Positions 49,631-59,713 of a DNA stretch of 64,000 bases are shown here, piece after piece. Origin of the DNA: Zhongshania aquatica. Its GTDB lineage: Bacteria; Pseudomonadota; Gammaproteobacteria; Pseudomonadales; Spongiibacteraceae. Positions within the stretch are counted from its first letter, which is position 1. Each line of letters opens with the position of its first letter. The translations under genes were made by a program, and so were the position numbers. Under the pieces are notes generated by a model that was given only the letters and a program-made list of their open reading frames with translations, searched no databases and was not told where the DNA came from. The stretch covers positions 62,001 through 126,000 of the forward strand of contig NZ_JANZNQ010000001.1 in the NCBI RefSeq assembly GCF_027257955.1, in the 5' to 3' direction.

Positions 49631-51925
49631 TTAGTCAAACACACCCTTAAACCAGCTCCATACTTTCTCAGGTTCAGGCGCACAACCACCCCGTTCGGTT
49701 GGCGCGCTGCCGCTCATGAACGGCATATATCGCGCGCCTTCGCACCATGACTGAGTGAGTTTACCGCTCTCTCCATCTACCCACTGATACTCGACGCCCG
49801 CTATCTGGGAGAATGGCATTTGCTCGGTGCTGGCCTCGGCCATAAATTGTCGCCATACAGTCAACGCACCGCTGGCACCGGTTAAACCTGTCGAGGCATT
49901 ATTGTCTAAACCCATCCACACTACCGACATATAATCGCCAGCAAAACCGGCGAACCATGAATCACGAGTGTCATTACTGGTGCCCGTTTTACCGGCCACC
50001 CGATAATCCTTAGGTAAGACGTTGTAAACACCTTTACCCGTTCCCTCACGCACGGTTTCCAACATCGCGTATTGCAGCACATGCACTGCAGCAGGGTTGA
50101 CCACCTGTTTAGGTTTTTGTGGATAGCGCGCCAGCAATTTACCATCGCTATCTGCAATAGCGTAAATCGTCCGCAGTGGTGTATAGCTCCCTCCGGCAGC
50201 AATCGTCTGATACATCGCCGCCACTTCAATTGGCGCTAATTCAGCCGCACCCAACAGCATCGACGGCACCTTCAATAACGGCCGCTGAATACCCAGACGC
50301 TGGAACATATCCATCACATTATCTAAACCAACATCCATACCCAGCCGGGCAGTAGCGAGGTTATATGAATGTGCGAGCGCGGTGTGCAAGGGCACATCGC
50401 CATGGGATTTACGGTCGTAGTTTGAGGGCTTCCACAGCGAGCCATTGGCATTGGGTATCGACACCGGCGCATCGGAGACTCGGGTCAATAAGTTGTAGTA
50501 GCGAGGCTGATTTATGGCGGCTAAAAATACCGCAGGCTTAGCCAGAGAGCCAATTGGACGCAAGGCATCCAAGGCACGGTTAAACCCTGCATAGCGAGGG
50601 CGCTTGCCGCCTATTACCGCTACCACATCTCCGCTATCGACACGGGTTACTACCATCGCCACCTGCAAATCTTTCTGGCGGCTTTCTAAGCGCGCTAAGG
50701 ATTTTACCGTGGCTTTTTCCGCGCGGCGCTGCAATACCGGATCGAAGGGCGTAAAAATTCTCAGGCCACTGCGCTGCAAGTCTTGGCTTTGGTAATCGCG
50801 ACTAAGCTGGCGGCGCACCAAATCCACATAGGCGGGATATACACCATCTAAAGCTGACGATTTCGCTAATTCTAAAGGTTCTTTCTGCCATGCCGACAAC
50901 TGGGCAGGCGTTAACCAACCCTGTTCTGCCAATTCTCCCATGACAATATTACGGCGATTTTTAGCTCGCTCGGGATGCCGCCAAGGGTCGTAATACGAGG
51001 GGCCCTTTACCAGCCCGACCAACATAGAAATTTGCGCCAAATTTAATTCATTTAGGGGACGGTTAAAGTAATGCCGCGCCGCCAAACCAAAACCGTGAAT
51101 AGCGCGATTACCTTCCTGCCCCAAATACACTTCGTTTATATACGCTTCAAGAATACGATCTTTGCTGTAGTGCATTTCGGTGAGAATGGACATCACCGCT
51201 TCCTTGCCTTTGCGCCATAAACTGCGCTCATTGCTTAGAATGGTGTTTTTCACCAACTGCTGGGTCAAGGTACTGCCACCCTGCACCGTGCGACCGGCTT
51301 TGATATTTGCCAAAAACGCCCGCGCGATACTGCGTGGTGAAATACCAAAATGACTATAAAAATGCTGATCTTCAACTTGGACTAAAGTTTCAACGAGCAT
51401 TTGCGGTACTTCCGCAAGACTCAACATCAAGCGATCTTCGTGACGACCGGGATACACGCCACCAATAACCATGGGGTCCAGCTGCTCTTCCGCAAGCCGG
51501 TCACCCAAGGTATCGCGAACCACGCCCACCGTGGTCGCCCCCATATCTATTTCCACTTTGCGACCGGGACGCTCGCCGTCAGCAAACGCGAAGGGCCTTA
51601 AATATATTGAGAAGTGATCTCCCTGCCGATAGTAGGTTCCCGGCTCATTCACCAACTTCCGCGAGCGATAGCCCAGCTCGCCAAGTTCAGACTCCAACTC
51701 ATAGGAAGTCAAAATAGCCCCAGACGCCAAAACGAGGGGACGAGCGTACACCTTGGCAGGCTGCTCGTAGCGCTTTGCATCGAAAGCACCGCGCACTTTG
51801 GCATCGCAATAGGCGAATAGGAATAGCATCAACACTAAACCCACTAGGGAAACTTTTAAACCCAAACTTAACCAGCGAATATTCCGAAATTTACTCACAA
51901 CGCGATTGGGGGATTTTTTAGCCAT
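49631..51925 (-). CDS. mrcB: Penicillin-binding protein 1B, bifunctional transglycosylase/transpeptidase
   Basis: A 764-residue class A PBP that polymerises and crosslinks peptidoglycan. One membrane anchor (about residues 22-42) is followed by a UB2H-like region, the GT51 domain with EDQHFYSHFGISPRSIARA, QGGSTLTQQLVKNT and RKGKEAVMS, then the transpeptidase with SLAKP (SxxK), SYN and KTGTSND. Length and the UB2H-like part point to PBP1B rather than PBP1A. The stop lies 22 bp from the ModF-like gene end, convergent. Confidence 0.95.
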   Translation of the reverse strand: MAKKSPNRVVSKFRNIRWLSLGLKVSLVGLVLMLFLFAYCDAKVRGAFDAKRYEQPAKVYARPLVLASGAILTSYELESELGELGYRSRKLVNEPGTYYRQGDHFSIYLRPFAFADGERPGRKVEIDMGATTVGVVRDTLGDRLAEEQLDPMVIGGVYPGRHEDRLMLSLAEVPQMLVETLVQVEDQHFYSHFGISPRSIARAFLANIKAGRTVQGGSTLTQQLVKNTILSNERSLWRKGKEAVMSILTEMHYSKDRILEAYINEVYLGQEGNRAIHGFGLAARHYFNRPLNELNLAQISMLVGLVKGPSYYDPWRHPERAKNRRNIVMGELAEQGWLTPAQLSAWQKEPLELAKSSALDGVYPAYVDLVRRQLSRDYQSQDLQRSGLRIFTPFDPVLQRRAEKATVKSLARLESRQKDLQVAMVVTRVDSGDVVAVIGGKRPRYAGFNRALDALRPIGSLAKPAVFLAAINQPRYYNLLTRVSDAPVSIPNANGSLWKPSNYDRKSHGDVPLHTALAHSYNLATARLGMDVGLDNVMDMFQRLGIQRPLLKVPSMLLGAAELAPIEVAAMYQTIAAGGSYTPLRTIYAIADSDGKLLARYPQKPKQVVNPAAVHVLQYAMLETVREGTGKGVYNVLPKDYRVAGKTGTSNDTRDSWFAGFAGDYMSVVWMGLDNNASTGLTGASGALTVWRQFMAEASTEQMPFSQIAGVEYQWVDGESGKLTQSWCEGARYMPFMSGSAPTERGGCAPEPEKVWSWFKGVFD

Positions 51926-52087
51926 TACTCAAAACCAGATAATATTTATTGATCCATTTAACATGGAGTACGCGTACAACGGCGTTCCTAGCCCACCGGT
52001 TCATCAGTATTCCTGTGCTCACGCATTGCAAATAGACTTTCAAACCGGATAATAGCGGCACTTTACCGCAAGTAACTGGCAAATAAG

Positions 52088-53083
52088 ATGAAAAAATACC
52101 ATCTCTACGGCATTGGCGCTGCACTAGTAGACACCGAAATTGAAATAAGTGATCAAGAACTCAAGGCATTTGGCGTCGAAAAAGGTCTGATGACCCTCGT
52201 TGATGAGCCACGCCAACAGGAATTGTTGGACAATCTCAGCGGCCATTTGGTTCATGCCAGTTTGGCTAGCGGTGGCTCTGCCTGTAACTCGATTGTTGCC
52301 GCCGCCTATTTTGGCGCAAAAAACTACTATTCCTGCAAAGTCGCCAAGGACGAGCACGGCGACTTTTTCATGAACGATATCAAGACGGCGGGGGTAGATG
52401 CCGATTTTGACGGCGAAAAATCTGTCGGCGTCACCGGCAAATGCTTGGTACTAATCAGCCCCGATGCCGAGCGCAGTATGAATACCCACCTCGGTATTAG
52501 TGAAACACTGTCGATCAACGAACTAAACGAAGCCGCGCTAAGCGACTCTGAATATTTCTATGCCGAAGGCTATTTAGTTACCTCAGATACTGGCCGCGCC
52601 GCCGCTATCGCAGGCCGTGAGATTGCTGAACGCAACGGCGTAAAAACCGCGCTCAGCTTCTCAGATCCTGGCATGGTCAGCTTCTTCCGCGACGGCTTGG
52701 CGGAAATGCTAGGAAATGGCGTGGATCTTGTTTTCTGCAATGAAGCAGAAGCCTTGGGTTGGGCGAAAAGTGAATCATTAGAAGATGCTATCGCGGCGCT
52801 GAAAAAGGTAAGCAAGACCTTCGCCATTACCTTAGGCGCTAAAGGCGCGCTGGTATTTGACGGCGAGCACCTTCACCAAATTGCCGGCCACAAAGTCGAT
52901 GCGATAGACACCAACGGTGCCGGCGACATGTTTGCGGGTGCTTTTCTGTACGCCATTACCCACGGCCACAACTTTAAAAAAGCGGGTGAGCTAGCAAGCC
53001 GCGCCGCTGCAGAAGTGGTCTCGCAATACGGCCCGCGCTTGGCAGGCCCACGTCACCGCGAGTTACTGGCTAGCCTAGCCTAA
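52088..53083 (+). CDS. PfkB family carbohydrate/nucleoside kinase
   Basis: A 331-residue ribokinase-fold enzyme. The N-terminal Gly-rich motif SLASGGSACNSIVAAAYFGA (about residue 58) and the C-terminal PfkB signature DTNGAGDMFAGAFLYA, with catalytic Asp280, are intact. Sequence length and the long lid resemble bacterial adenosine kinases; sugar kinases cannot be excluded. The gene is divergent from mrcB (162 bp). A strong terminator follows 12 bp after the stop codon. Confidence 0.88.
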   Translation: MKKYHLYGIGAALVDTEIEISDQELKAFGVEKGLMTLVDEPRQQELLDNLSGHLVHASLASGGSACNSIVAAAYFGAKNYYSCKVAKDEHGDFFMNDIKTAGVDADFDGEKSVGVTGKCLVLISPDAERSMNTHLGISETLSINELNEAALSDSEYFYAEGYLVTSDTGRAAAIAGREIAERNGVKTALSFSDPGMVSFFRDGLAEMLGNGVDLVFCNEAEALGWAKSESLEDAIAALKKVSKTFAITLGAKGALVFDGEHLHQIAGHKVDAIDTNGAGDMFAGAFLYAITHGHNFKKAGELASRAAAEVVSQYGPRLAGPRHRELLASLA

Positions 53084-53095
53084 TATTTCGCGCAT

Positions 53096-53133
53096 AAAAA
53101 AAGCAGAACCCTGTCAGGCGTTCTGCTTTTTTT
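53096..53133. terminator. Strong bidirectional Rho-independent terminator
   Basis: AAAAAAAGCAGAAC pairs perfectly with GTTCTGCTTTTTTT around a 10-base loop, and T tracts lie on both ends, depending on strand. It sits between the PfkB-family kinase (plus) and the yajG-like gene (minus, stop at 53158) and should end both transcripts. Confidence 0.92.
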
Positions 53134-53157
53134 GTGCCTTGAAAAAGCACGGCAATC

Positions 53158-53748
53158 TTATTTTTTATGTAAGAAAGCCACCAACTTTGGATCAGAGAAC
53201 ATACTAACCAACACTTCCGCCACCAAGTCGTTCACCAGTTTGGTGTTGTGAGAATTGCTAGGGGCGTTGAAAAACTTCTGATTGCGCTTAACGCGATACC
53301 GCCCCTCATAATGCTCGATACCGCGCGAGGCTTGCACTTCTACCGTTGCCAACATATCCATATCATAGCCCACCCCATCTTCCTTGGGGTGATCGTAGAC
53401 CAGCGACGTAAAGATCACGTGTAGATCCGTTGTATTCGGATTCAAACTATCTACGTTGTACCCCATTGACGCCATATATGACGACAGCGCCTTCTCTACG
53501 GGCAAAGACAAATCATTGGCTAAGGTAATAACCGATGTTTCACGGTAGGGACCGCCACGACTCCCCAGCACTTTGTTTGCACGCTGATCGCTCACTCGCA
53601 CATTAACCGGACTATCATTGCCCGTGGTTAGCGCTGGCGTAGTAAACTCAGGCGCTATTTGAATAGCTTGCGGACTTTGCGCGCAAGCCGTAATCAACAG
53701 CGCGACACTCACGATAAATCCTTTCATCAAATTTGTATAACTCATCAT
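53158..53748 (-). CDS. yajG: YajG family lipoprotein
   Basis: A 196-residue outer membrane lipoprotein. The signal peptide ends at a lipobox VALLITAC (Cys at about residue 22). The mature part matches YajG: VRVSDQRANKVLGSRGG and the ITLANDLSLPVEKALSSYMASMGY helix region. The E. coli protein is 192 residues; the function is unknown, but it sits near ampG there. The gene begins 1 base past the DUF2333 stop, so both are co-translated. Confidence 0.88.
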   Translation of the reverse strand: MMSYTNLMKGFIVSVALLITACAQSPQAIQIAPEFTTPALTTGNDSPVNVRVSDQRANKVLGSRGGPYRETSVITLANDLSLPVEKALSSYMASMGYNVDSLNPNTTDLHVIFTSLVYDHPKEDGVGYDMDMLATVEVQASRGIEHYEGRYRVKRNQKFFNAPSNSHNTKLVNDLVAEVLVSMFSDPKLVAFLHKK

Positions 53749-54786
53749 TTATCCTTGGGATAACAAATCACGTAGATCGGTAATTGCGGCATTAGCGCGG
53801 GTAATATACGACGCCATCACTAGAGAATGGTTTGCAAGTAGTCCAAAGCCGCTGCCATTCAACACCATTGGGCTATACATTGCTTGCTGGGTTCCCTCCA
53901 GCTCGCGGATTATTTGTCGCAGACTAACCGCCGCATTTTTATTTGCCAATACGTCAGCAAAATCAATTTCGACCGCCCGTAAAAAACAGATCAGCGCCCA
54001 AGCTGTGCCGCGCGACTCATAAAATACATTATCGACTTCAAGCCATGGCGTCTTCACCCGCTGATCGCTCGCCGCCGGTGTGGACTGACGCGCATTGGGA
54101 TCATTTGCTAAATCTGTATTTAAGCGAGGCCGACCGACGCTAGCGCTCAAACGCTGCGACAAACTTCCCAAGCGAGACTCCACCCCCGCCAGCCAATAAC
54201 GCAAATTATCTGCCCGCGCATAAAACTGGGCCTGCGGATCATCCACATTGCTGAGGCGCTTACGGTAGGCTTTAAGATATTTAATACCTTGACGATACTC
54301 AGACTCAGAGGCCGGAACAGCCCAGCTATTGGTAGAAAAGTTAAAGCGCGGTTCGGCAATAGCTAAATCGCTATCTTCTTGCGATTGGGATTGTGAACGA
54401 CTAAAACTCTCGCGCATCGCCCGGCTCAATTCCCTCACTTGAATCAGCACACCGTATTCCCATGCAGGCATATCATCCATGAAAATACCGGGCGGCGTAA
54501 TGTCATTACTTAAAAAGCCACCGGGCTTGTCGAGCAGCGTTTCACTCACATCAATAAGGGCAGAGGTTGTCGCGGTACCTACGACTGCCATTTTCGCATC
54601 CTGCTGAAGATAACGCGTTTCTGGCATATCCGGAGTAATGCTCCAATATACGCCCAGTACAATCACTAGCAGTAGGTAGAGCGGCACTACAACCGCGGCA
54701 ATACGCCACGCCACGCCGTTTCCTAGCCAATCCTGTATCCCCTCTTTTCCACGCGAAAAGAAGTCAGATATTTTTTGCTTCATCAT
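53749..54786 (-). CDS. DUF2333 family membrane-anchored protein
   Basis: A 345-residue protein with one membrane segment (about residues 28-52) and a large periplasmic helical domain. The sequence TPDMPETRY after the membrane segment and DVLANKNAAVSLRQIIRELEG later are typical for DUF2333, whose function is unknown. It is flanked by a copper chaperone (4-bp overlap upstream) and yajG (immediately downstream), forming a three-gene minus-strand operon. Confidence 0.82.
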   Translation of the reverse strand: MMKQKISDFFSRGKEGIQDWLGNGVAWRIAAVVVPLYLLLVIVLGVYWSITPDMPETRYLQQDAKMAVVGTATTSALIDVSETLLDKPGGFLSNDITPPGIFMDDMPAWEYGVLIQVRELSRAMRESFSRSQSQSQEDSDLAIAEPRFNFSTNSWAVPASESEYRQGIKYLKAYRKRLSNVDDPQAQFYARADNLRYWLAGVESRLGSLSQRLSASVGRPRLNTDLANDPNARQSTPAASDQRVKTPWLEVDNVFYESRGTAWALICFLRAVEIDFADVLANKNAAVSLRQIIRELEGTQQAMYSPMVLNGSGFGLLANHSLVMASYITRANAAITDLRDLLSQG

Positions 54787-55238
54787 GGGTGCATCTCTGT
54801 ATGTTCGTGTTTGGACGGCGCTTCTTTTAGCACACTAATTACCGGCGCAACGACCATGATCTCTTCGCCGTCATCCGCGACAAGGCTAAAGCTTACTTCA
54901 TCGCCATCGCGCACGGGTCGAGTGAGATCAATCAACATTAAATGGTAGCCACCCGGTGAAAAAACAATACTTTTGCCCGCGCCGATAGTGACCGAACCTT
55001 CTTCTTGCATCATCATCATGCCGTCGTGATGGCGATGACTATGAATCTCCAATCGCTCTGCAGCGTCGCTGGTGCCAGCCTTTAATTCAACGGCTTTGTC
55101 GCTGGCATTATGCACGGTAAAAAATGCAGCCGTGTTACGCTGGGTTGGCGGCAATCCTCGAACATACGGATTTTCGATTTCTAGGGCCTGCGCAAGCAAC
55201 GGTATCACCACCAACACGCACAGCGATATCCTCCACAT
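54783..55238 (-). CDS. Periplasmic copper chaperone PCu(A)C
   Basis: A 151-residue secreted copper(I) chaperone. A signal peptide of about 20 residues (cleavage near AQALEI) precedes a cupredoxin-like domain with the copper-binding His/Met cluster: IHSHRHHDGMMMMQEE (about residues 68-83) and GGYHLMLIDLT (about residues 98-108). Such proteins load the CuA site of cytochrome oxidase. The ATG at 55238 is preferred; a GTG 9 bases upstream with GAGGA is an alternative. A histidine-rich tail (KHEHTEMHP) may bind more metal. It is divergent from dsbD. Confidence 0.92.
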   Translation of the reverse strand: MWRISLCVLVVIPLLAQALEIENPYVRGLPPTQRNTAAFFTVHNASDKAVELKAGTSDAAERLEIHSHRHHDGMMMMQEEGSVTIGAGKSIVFSPGGYHLMLIDLTRPVRDGDEVSFSLVADDGEEIMVVAPVISVLKEAPSKHEHTEMHP

Positions 55239-55401
55239 TTTTACCACACCGTCCTCCTCATATTTTTGTGCAACATTTTTACATCTTGCGGCAAACAATT
55301 TATCTCGCAAACTGCACCGAACTCACCAGCGCGGTTATACTCCAAGGTCGAGCTTAACTATTTTGACGTATCATACCGCCACCGCCTTAGTGATTGTATT
55401 T

Positions 55402-57099
55402 ATGAAGCAGCTTTTATTACTGGTTATTTTACTGTTTGCTGGGATCGCCCACAGTTCAGACGACTTTTTCTCGGCACCATCACCCTCCAGCTTCGACGAC
55501 GCTAGTCCACAATTTTTACCTGTAGAAGAGGCCTATCAATCCCAATTACTATGGAATAACGACGACCTTTTATTGAGCTGGACAGCCGCCGACGGCTACT
55601 ACCTTTATAAAGAGCGCTTTACCATCAAGGCAGCGGTAGATGGCCGCGCGGTAGCAATATCGCCCAAATTTGAAACTGGGAAATTAAAACAAGATCCAAA
55701 TTTTGGTGAAACCGAGGTGTACTACCATAACACCACGATAACGCTGAGTGGACTCCCCGCCGACACATTCACGCTCAGCGTCACCTCACAGGGCTGCGCC
55801 GACGCGGGCCTATGCTACCCACCGCAAACCCAACACTACACCGTTGATCCTATCCAGCGGCAGATTAGCGAATCTGCGGCGCCAACAATCGCGGTAAATC
55901 GCGCCACCACCCTGTCGGGTGAATCAGACAAAGACAAGGCCCTATGGCTGATATTGGTATTTGCGGCCCTTGGTGGCGCCATTCTCAACCTTATGCCTTG
56001 CGTGTTTCCGGTATTAGGGCTCAAGGTTTTAAGCTTTGCCAATGCTAGGGACGGCAGCCCACTTAACCACGGCCTGGTTTATAGCCTTGGCGTAGTTGCG
56101 AGTTTTATTGCTGTCGCGACCGTATTAATAGTCTTACAACAGGCTGGCGCCGCCATAGGCTGGGGCTTTCAACTGCAAACCCCGTGGTTTGTTGCCTTGC
56201 TAGCATGCTTATTCTTTGTTCTGTCGCTAAATTTGCTGGGCTTATTTGAGTTCGGTGGCAACTTAATGAATATCGGCAGCGATCTAAGCCGCAAGAATGG
56301 TTACGCTGGGAGCTTTTTTACCGGTGTGCTGGCCACCGTCGTTGCCAGCCCCTGCACCGCGCCTTTCATGGGCACCGCTGTAGGTTTCGCAGCTAGCCAA
56401 CCTGCGGTAATTGCATTATTGGTTTTTGCCTTTATCGGCATCGGCATGGCACTGCCGGTCTTACTGCTGACTCTATTTCCAGCCGGTTTACGACGACTAC
56501 CCAAGCCCGGCATATGGATGGTGAAGCTCCGACAATTTCTCGCCTTCCCACTCTTGGCAACCGCCATCTGGCTGGCTTGGGTTATCGGCCGCCAAACTGG
56601 CGCAGACGGCATGGCGTTAACGCTCGCTGCGTGGCTGCTACTTGCCATCGGGGTTTGGCTACACGGGCTCGGCAATAAATTACTGGCGGGCGCCACCTTA
56701 ATTGCGGCCATCGCCATGCTCGTTACCGGTCTAAATGGCCCGCAGGACAATAGCAACTCGACGAGCGGCAACTTTGACAAAAATGAGATTCAACGTCTGC
56801 GTGAAAGTGGCCACAATGTTTTCTTAGATGTCACGGCAGATTGGTGCATTACCTGCGCGGCAAATGAAGCACTCGTACTCAATACCAAGGCGGTAAGTGA
56901 GGCCTTTGACCAACACAATGTGACCTATTTCGTCGCTGATTGGACCAATTACGACCCCGCGATCACCGCGCTCCTCGCGGATTATCAGCGCAATGGCATT
57001 CCCCTGTATATTTACTACCCCGCAGACCTCAACGCCGCCGAAATCATGCTTCCGCAGGTTCTAACCAAAGCGATGATCTTTGAACTACTAAACAGATAA
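55402..57099 (+). CDS. dsbD: Thiol:disulfide interchange protein DsbD
   Basis: A 565-residue inner membrane electron carrier moving reducing power from cytoplasmic thioredoxin to the periplasm; E. coli DsbD is also 565 residues. The signal peptide ends near IAHSSDD. The alpha domain has C-A-D-A-G-L-C, the membrane domain has NLMPCVFPV and ASPCTAPF as its cysteine pair, and the thioredoxin-like gamma domain has WCITC. The 55402 start gives the normal N-terminus; the longer frame from 55072 is not used. The copper chaperone opposite fits cytochrome oxidase assembly. Confidence 0.95.
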   Translation: MKQLLLLVILLFAGIAHSSDDFFSAPSPSSFDDASPQFLPVEEAYQSQLLWNNDDLLLSWTAADGYYLYKERFTIKAAVDGRAVAISPKFETGKLKQDPNFGETEVYYHNTTITLSGLPADTFTLSVTSQGCADAGLCYPPQTQHYTVDPIQRQISESAAPTIAVNRATTLSGESDKDKALWLILVFAALGGAILNLMPCVFPVLGLKVLSFANARDGSPLNHGLVYSLGVVASFIAVATVLIVLQQAGAAIGWGFQLQTPWFVALLACLFFVLSLNLLGLFEFGGNLMNIGSDLSRKNGYAGSFFTGVLATVVASPCTAPFMGTAVGFAASQPAVIALLVFAFIGIGMALPVLLLTLFPAGLRRLPKPGIWMVKLRQFLAFPLLATAIWLAWVIGRQTGADGMALTLAAWLLLAIGVWLHGLGNKLLAGATLIAAIAMLVTGLNGPQDNSNSTSGNFDKNEIQRLRESGHNVFLDVTADWCITCAANEALVLNTKAVSEAFDQHNVTYFVADWTNYDPAITALLADYQRNGIPLYIYYPADLNAAEIMLPQVLTKAMIFELLNR

Positions 57100-57278
57100 G
57101 ATTAGCCGCCCGAGGTGTTAGCACCGAAAACACTGAGGACGGTAAAACGCCAGCTATCTTCTGCAAACTTGCAGACATATGACGCTATCTTAAAAAATTC
57201 ACGAGATGCGTTGGACTCAGAAATCCAAATAAGGCACAATCGCGTTACACCCTGATTGACGCATCCAAGCAGTAAAAT

Positions 57279-57719
57279 ATGGCATCAATACTAGTTCTTC
57301 ACGGCCCAAATCTAAATTTACTCGGCACACGTGAACCCGGCGTATACGGGAGCAACACACTGGCGGATATTGATGCCCAATTGCAACTCAGCGCCAAGGC
57401 TGGCGGACACCACCTGCAGTCAATGCAAAGCAACGCGGAATACGAGCTAATTGACCGAATTCATCTGGCGCGACCAGAGGGGATTAACTTCATTATTTTC
57501 AATCCAGCAGCCTTCACCCACACGAGCGTTGCCCTGCGTGATGCATTGCTAGCTGTCGACATACCCTTTATTGAAGTACATCTTTCCAATGTGCATGCGC
57601 GTGACAGCTTCCGCCATCATTCCTTTTTTTCCGACATCGCTCGCGGCGTAATCTGCGGATTGGGAGCTCAAGGCTACCAATTAGCACTAGAGGCAGCGAT
57701 GGAACAGTTAAATCAATAA
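57279..57719 (+). CDS. aroQ: 3-dehydroquinate dehydratase type II
   Basis: A 146-residue cytosolic enzyme for the third shikimate step (3-dehydroquinate to 3-dehydroshikimate). The type II signature [17 protein letters not shown] (about residues 8-24), the catalytic Tyr (Y23), the [16 protein letters not shown] helix and the [17 protein letters not shown] loop are intact. Length is typical. It is the first gene of the aroQ-accB-accC block; the gap to accB is 33 bp. Confidence 0.95.
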   Translation: MASILVLHGPNLNLLGTREPGVYGSNTLADIDAQLQLSAKAGGHHLQSMQSNAEYELIDRIHLARPEGINFIIFNPAAFTHTSVALRDALLAVDIPFIEVHLSNVHARDSFRHHSFFSDIARGVICGLGAQGYQLALEAAMEQLNQ

Positions 57720-57752
57720 TGTCATCAACTTAGCCCATTCAAGAGAGCGACT

Positions 57753-58208
57753 ATGGATATTAGAAAAGTAAAAAAATTAATCGAGCTACTCGAAGAGTCA
57801 AATATCGACGAGCTGGAAATTAAAGAGGGTGAAGAGTCTGTGCGGATCAGCCGCAATAGCGCCGCCAAAGGTATGCAAGTACCGCAGTATATGAGCCAGC
57901 CGATGATGCAAGCACCTGCTGCCGCGCCCGTTGCTGCAGCACCAGCAGAAGCGCCAAAAGCTGCTGAGCCCAATGGGCACATCATTAAATCGCCCATGGT
58001 TGGCACCTTCTACCGCTCACCTTCGCCATCATCACCGGCGTTCGTTGAAGTTGGTCAACACGTTAAAGTTGGCGACGTTATTTGTATCGTAGAAGCGATG
58101 AAAATGATGAACCAAATCGAGGCCGACAAATCAGGCGTGATCGAAGCCATACTTGTAGATGACGCAGAACCGGTGGAATTCGATCAATCCTTGATCACTA
58201 TTGTGTAA
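57753..58208 (+). CDS. accB: Acetyl-CoA carboxylase biotin carboxyl carrier protein
   Basis: A 151-residue BCCP subunit. An N-terminal helix ([20 protein letters not shown]) is followed by a Pro/Ala linker (about residues 45-70) and the biotinyl domain with the attachment lysine in [10 protein letters not shown] (about residue 117). The thumb sequence characteristic of AccB is present. It carries carboxybiotin between AccC and AccAD in the first step of fatty acid synthesis. A 61-bp spacer separates it from accC. Confidence 0.96.
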   Translation: MDIRKVKKLIELLEESNIDELEIKEGEESVRISRNSAAKGMQVPQYMSQPMMQAPAAAPVAAAPAEAPKAAEPNGHIIKSPMVGTFYRSPSPSSPAFVEVGQHVKVGDVICIVEAMKMMNQIEADKSGVIEAILVDDAEPVEFDQSLITIV

Positions 58209-58269
58209 AACGGGCTTGCCCGGAACAAACAATTGTCCGATCAACATACCCAAAAGGGATTGATTTCAA

Positions 58270-59610
58270 ATGCTTAAAAAAGTTGTTATTGCCAACCGCG
58301 GAGAGATTGCATTGCGCATTCTTCGCGCCTGCAAAGAGCTTGGCATTAAGACTGTGGCGGTTCATTCCACCGCAGACCGCGAACTAATGCATGTCCGATT
58401 AGCCGACGAGTCGGTCTGCATTGGCCCCGCGCCGTCGCCAGCTAGCTATCTAAATATACCCGCTATTATCAGTGCCGCTGAAGTGACCGACGCCGTGGCA
58501 ATTCATCCCGGCTACGGTTTCTTAGCGGAAAATGCCGATTTCGCCGAACAGGTCGAGAAAAGCGGATTTGTCTTCATTGGCCCCACCCCCGACATTATTC
58601 GTATGATGGGTGACAAGGTCTCCGCAATTAAGGCGATGAAAAAAGCTGGCGTACCGACTGTCCCCGGCTCCGATGGCCCGATTACCGATGATAATGAGCA
58701 AACCTTAGCGGTGGCCAAACGTATCGGCTATCCTGTTATTATCAAAGCTGCAGCCGGTGGCGGCGGTCGCGGCATGCGCGTTGTGCATAGCGAAGCGGCT
58801 CTTCTCAATGCTGTGTATGTGACCCAGTCAGAGGCGAAAGCCGCCTTTGGCGACGAAACGGTCTATATCGAAAAATTCCTTGAAAATCCACGCCACGTGG
58901 AAATTCAAGTTCTTGCTGATGGCCAAGGCCACGCGATCCACTTAGGTGACCGAGATTGCTCATTGCAACGCCGCCACCAGAAAGTGTTAGAAGAAGCGCC
59001 GGCACCAGGGATTCCCGACGAGATTCGCGCTCAGGTCGCCAAATCCTGTGTCGATGCCTGTATCGCCATAAACTATCGCGGCGCGGGCACCTTCGAGTTC
59101 CTCTACGAGAATGGGCAATTCTTCTTTATTGAAATGAACACCCGAATTCAGGTTGAGCACCCGGTCAGCGAAATGGTGACCGGTGTTGATTTGATCCGAC
59201 AGCAGCTGCTAATTGCTGGTGGCGAGAAGTTGTCGATTACCCAAGACGACATCAAAATCAAAGGCCATGCCTTTGAATGCCGTATCAATGCCGAAGATCC
59301 AAAAACCTTTATGCCCTGCCCAGGCTTGATAAAGCATTATCATCCGCCGGGCGGCTTGGGCGTGCGGGTAGACTCACATCTGTACAGTGGCTACACCGTA
59401 CCACCCCACTATGATTCGATGATCGCCAAGATCATCACCTGGGGTGACAGTCGCGAAATCGCACTGAGCCGGATGCGCAATGCTCTGGACGAGTTAGTGG
59501 TTGACGGTATCCGCACCAACACTGAGCTACACCGCGACCTAGTTCGTGATGCCGCATTCCGCGAAGGCGGCGTCAGCATCCATTATTTAGAGAAAAAACT
59601 TAAGCTCTAA
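58270..59610 (+). CDS. accC: Biotin carboxylase subunit of acetyl-CoA carboxylase
   Basis: A 446-residue ATP-grasp enzyme carboxylating biotin on AccB. It shows [19 protein letters not shown] at the start, the glycine-rich lid [14 protein letters not shown] (about residue 160), [13 protein letters not shown] and the catalytic [18 protein letters not shown]. Length equals the 449-residue E. coli protein within three residues. AGGGA precedes the ATG. A clear terminator follows. Confidence 0.97.
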   Translation: MLKKVVIANRGEIALRILRACKELGIKTVAVHSTADRELMHVRLADESVCIGPAPSPASYLNIPAIISAAEVTDAVAIHPGYGFLAENADFAEQVEKSGFVFIGPTPDIIRMMGDKVSAIKAMKKAGVPTVPGSDGPITDDNEQTLAVAKRIGYPVIIKAAAGGGGRGMRVVHSEAALLNAVYVTQSEAKAAFGDETVYIEKFLENPRHVEIQVLADGQGHAIHLGDRDCSLQRRHQKVLEEAPAPGIPDEIRAQVAKSCVDACIAINYRGAGTFEFLYENGQFFFIEMNTRIQVEHPVSEMVTGVDLIRQQLLIAGGEKLSITQDDIKIKGHAFECRINAEDPKTFMPCPGLIKHYHPPGGLGVRVDSHLYSGYTVPPHYDSMIAKIITWGDSREIALSRMRNALDELVVDGIRTNTELHRDLVRDAAFREGGVSIHYLEKKLKL

Positions 59611-59630
59611 ATGAATTAAGTCTGTAACAT

Positions 59631-59663
59631 AAAGGGGCCCATTTTCGGATCGGCCCCTTTTTT
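59631..59663 (+). terminator. Rho-independent terminator after accC
   Basis: AAAGGGGCC pairs with GGCCCCTTT around a 12-base loop, followed directly by TTTTA, 20 bp after the accC stop codon. It would separate accBC from prmA, which has its own start 50 bp later. Confidence 0.9.
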
Positions 59664-59713
59664 ATTTCTGATATTTGATCACAACAAATTTATATCTTAT
59701 AAACGAGCACCCA

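Noticed and set aside
55072-55401. Long N-terminal extension of dsbD
   Set aside because: The 110 extra codons overlap the divergent copper chaperone and precede a normal signal peptide starting at 55402.
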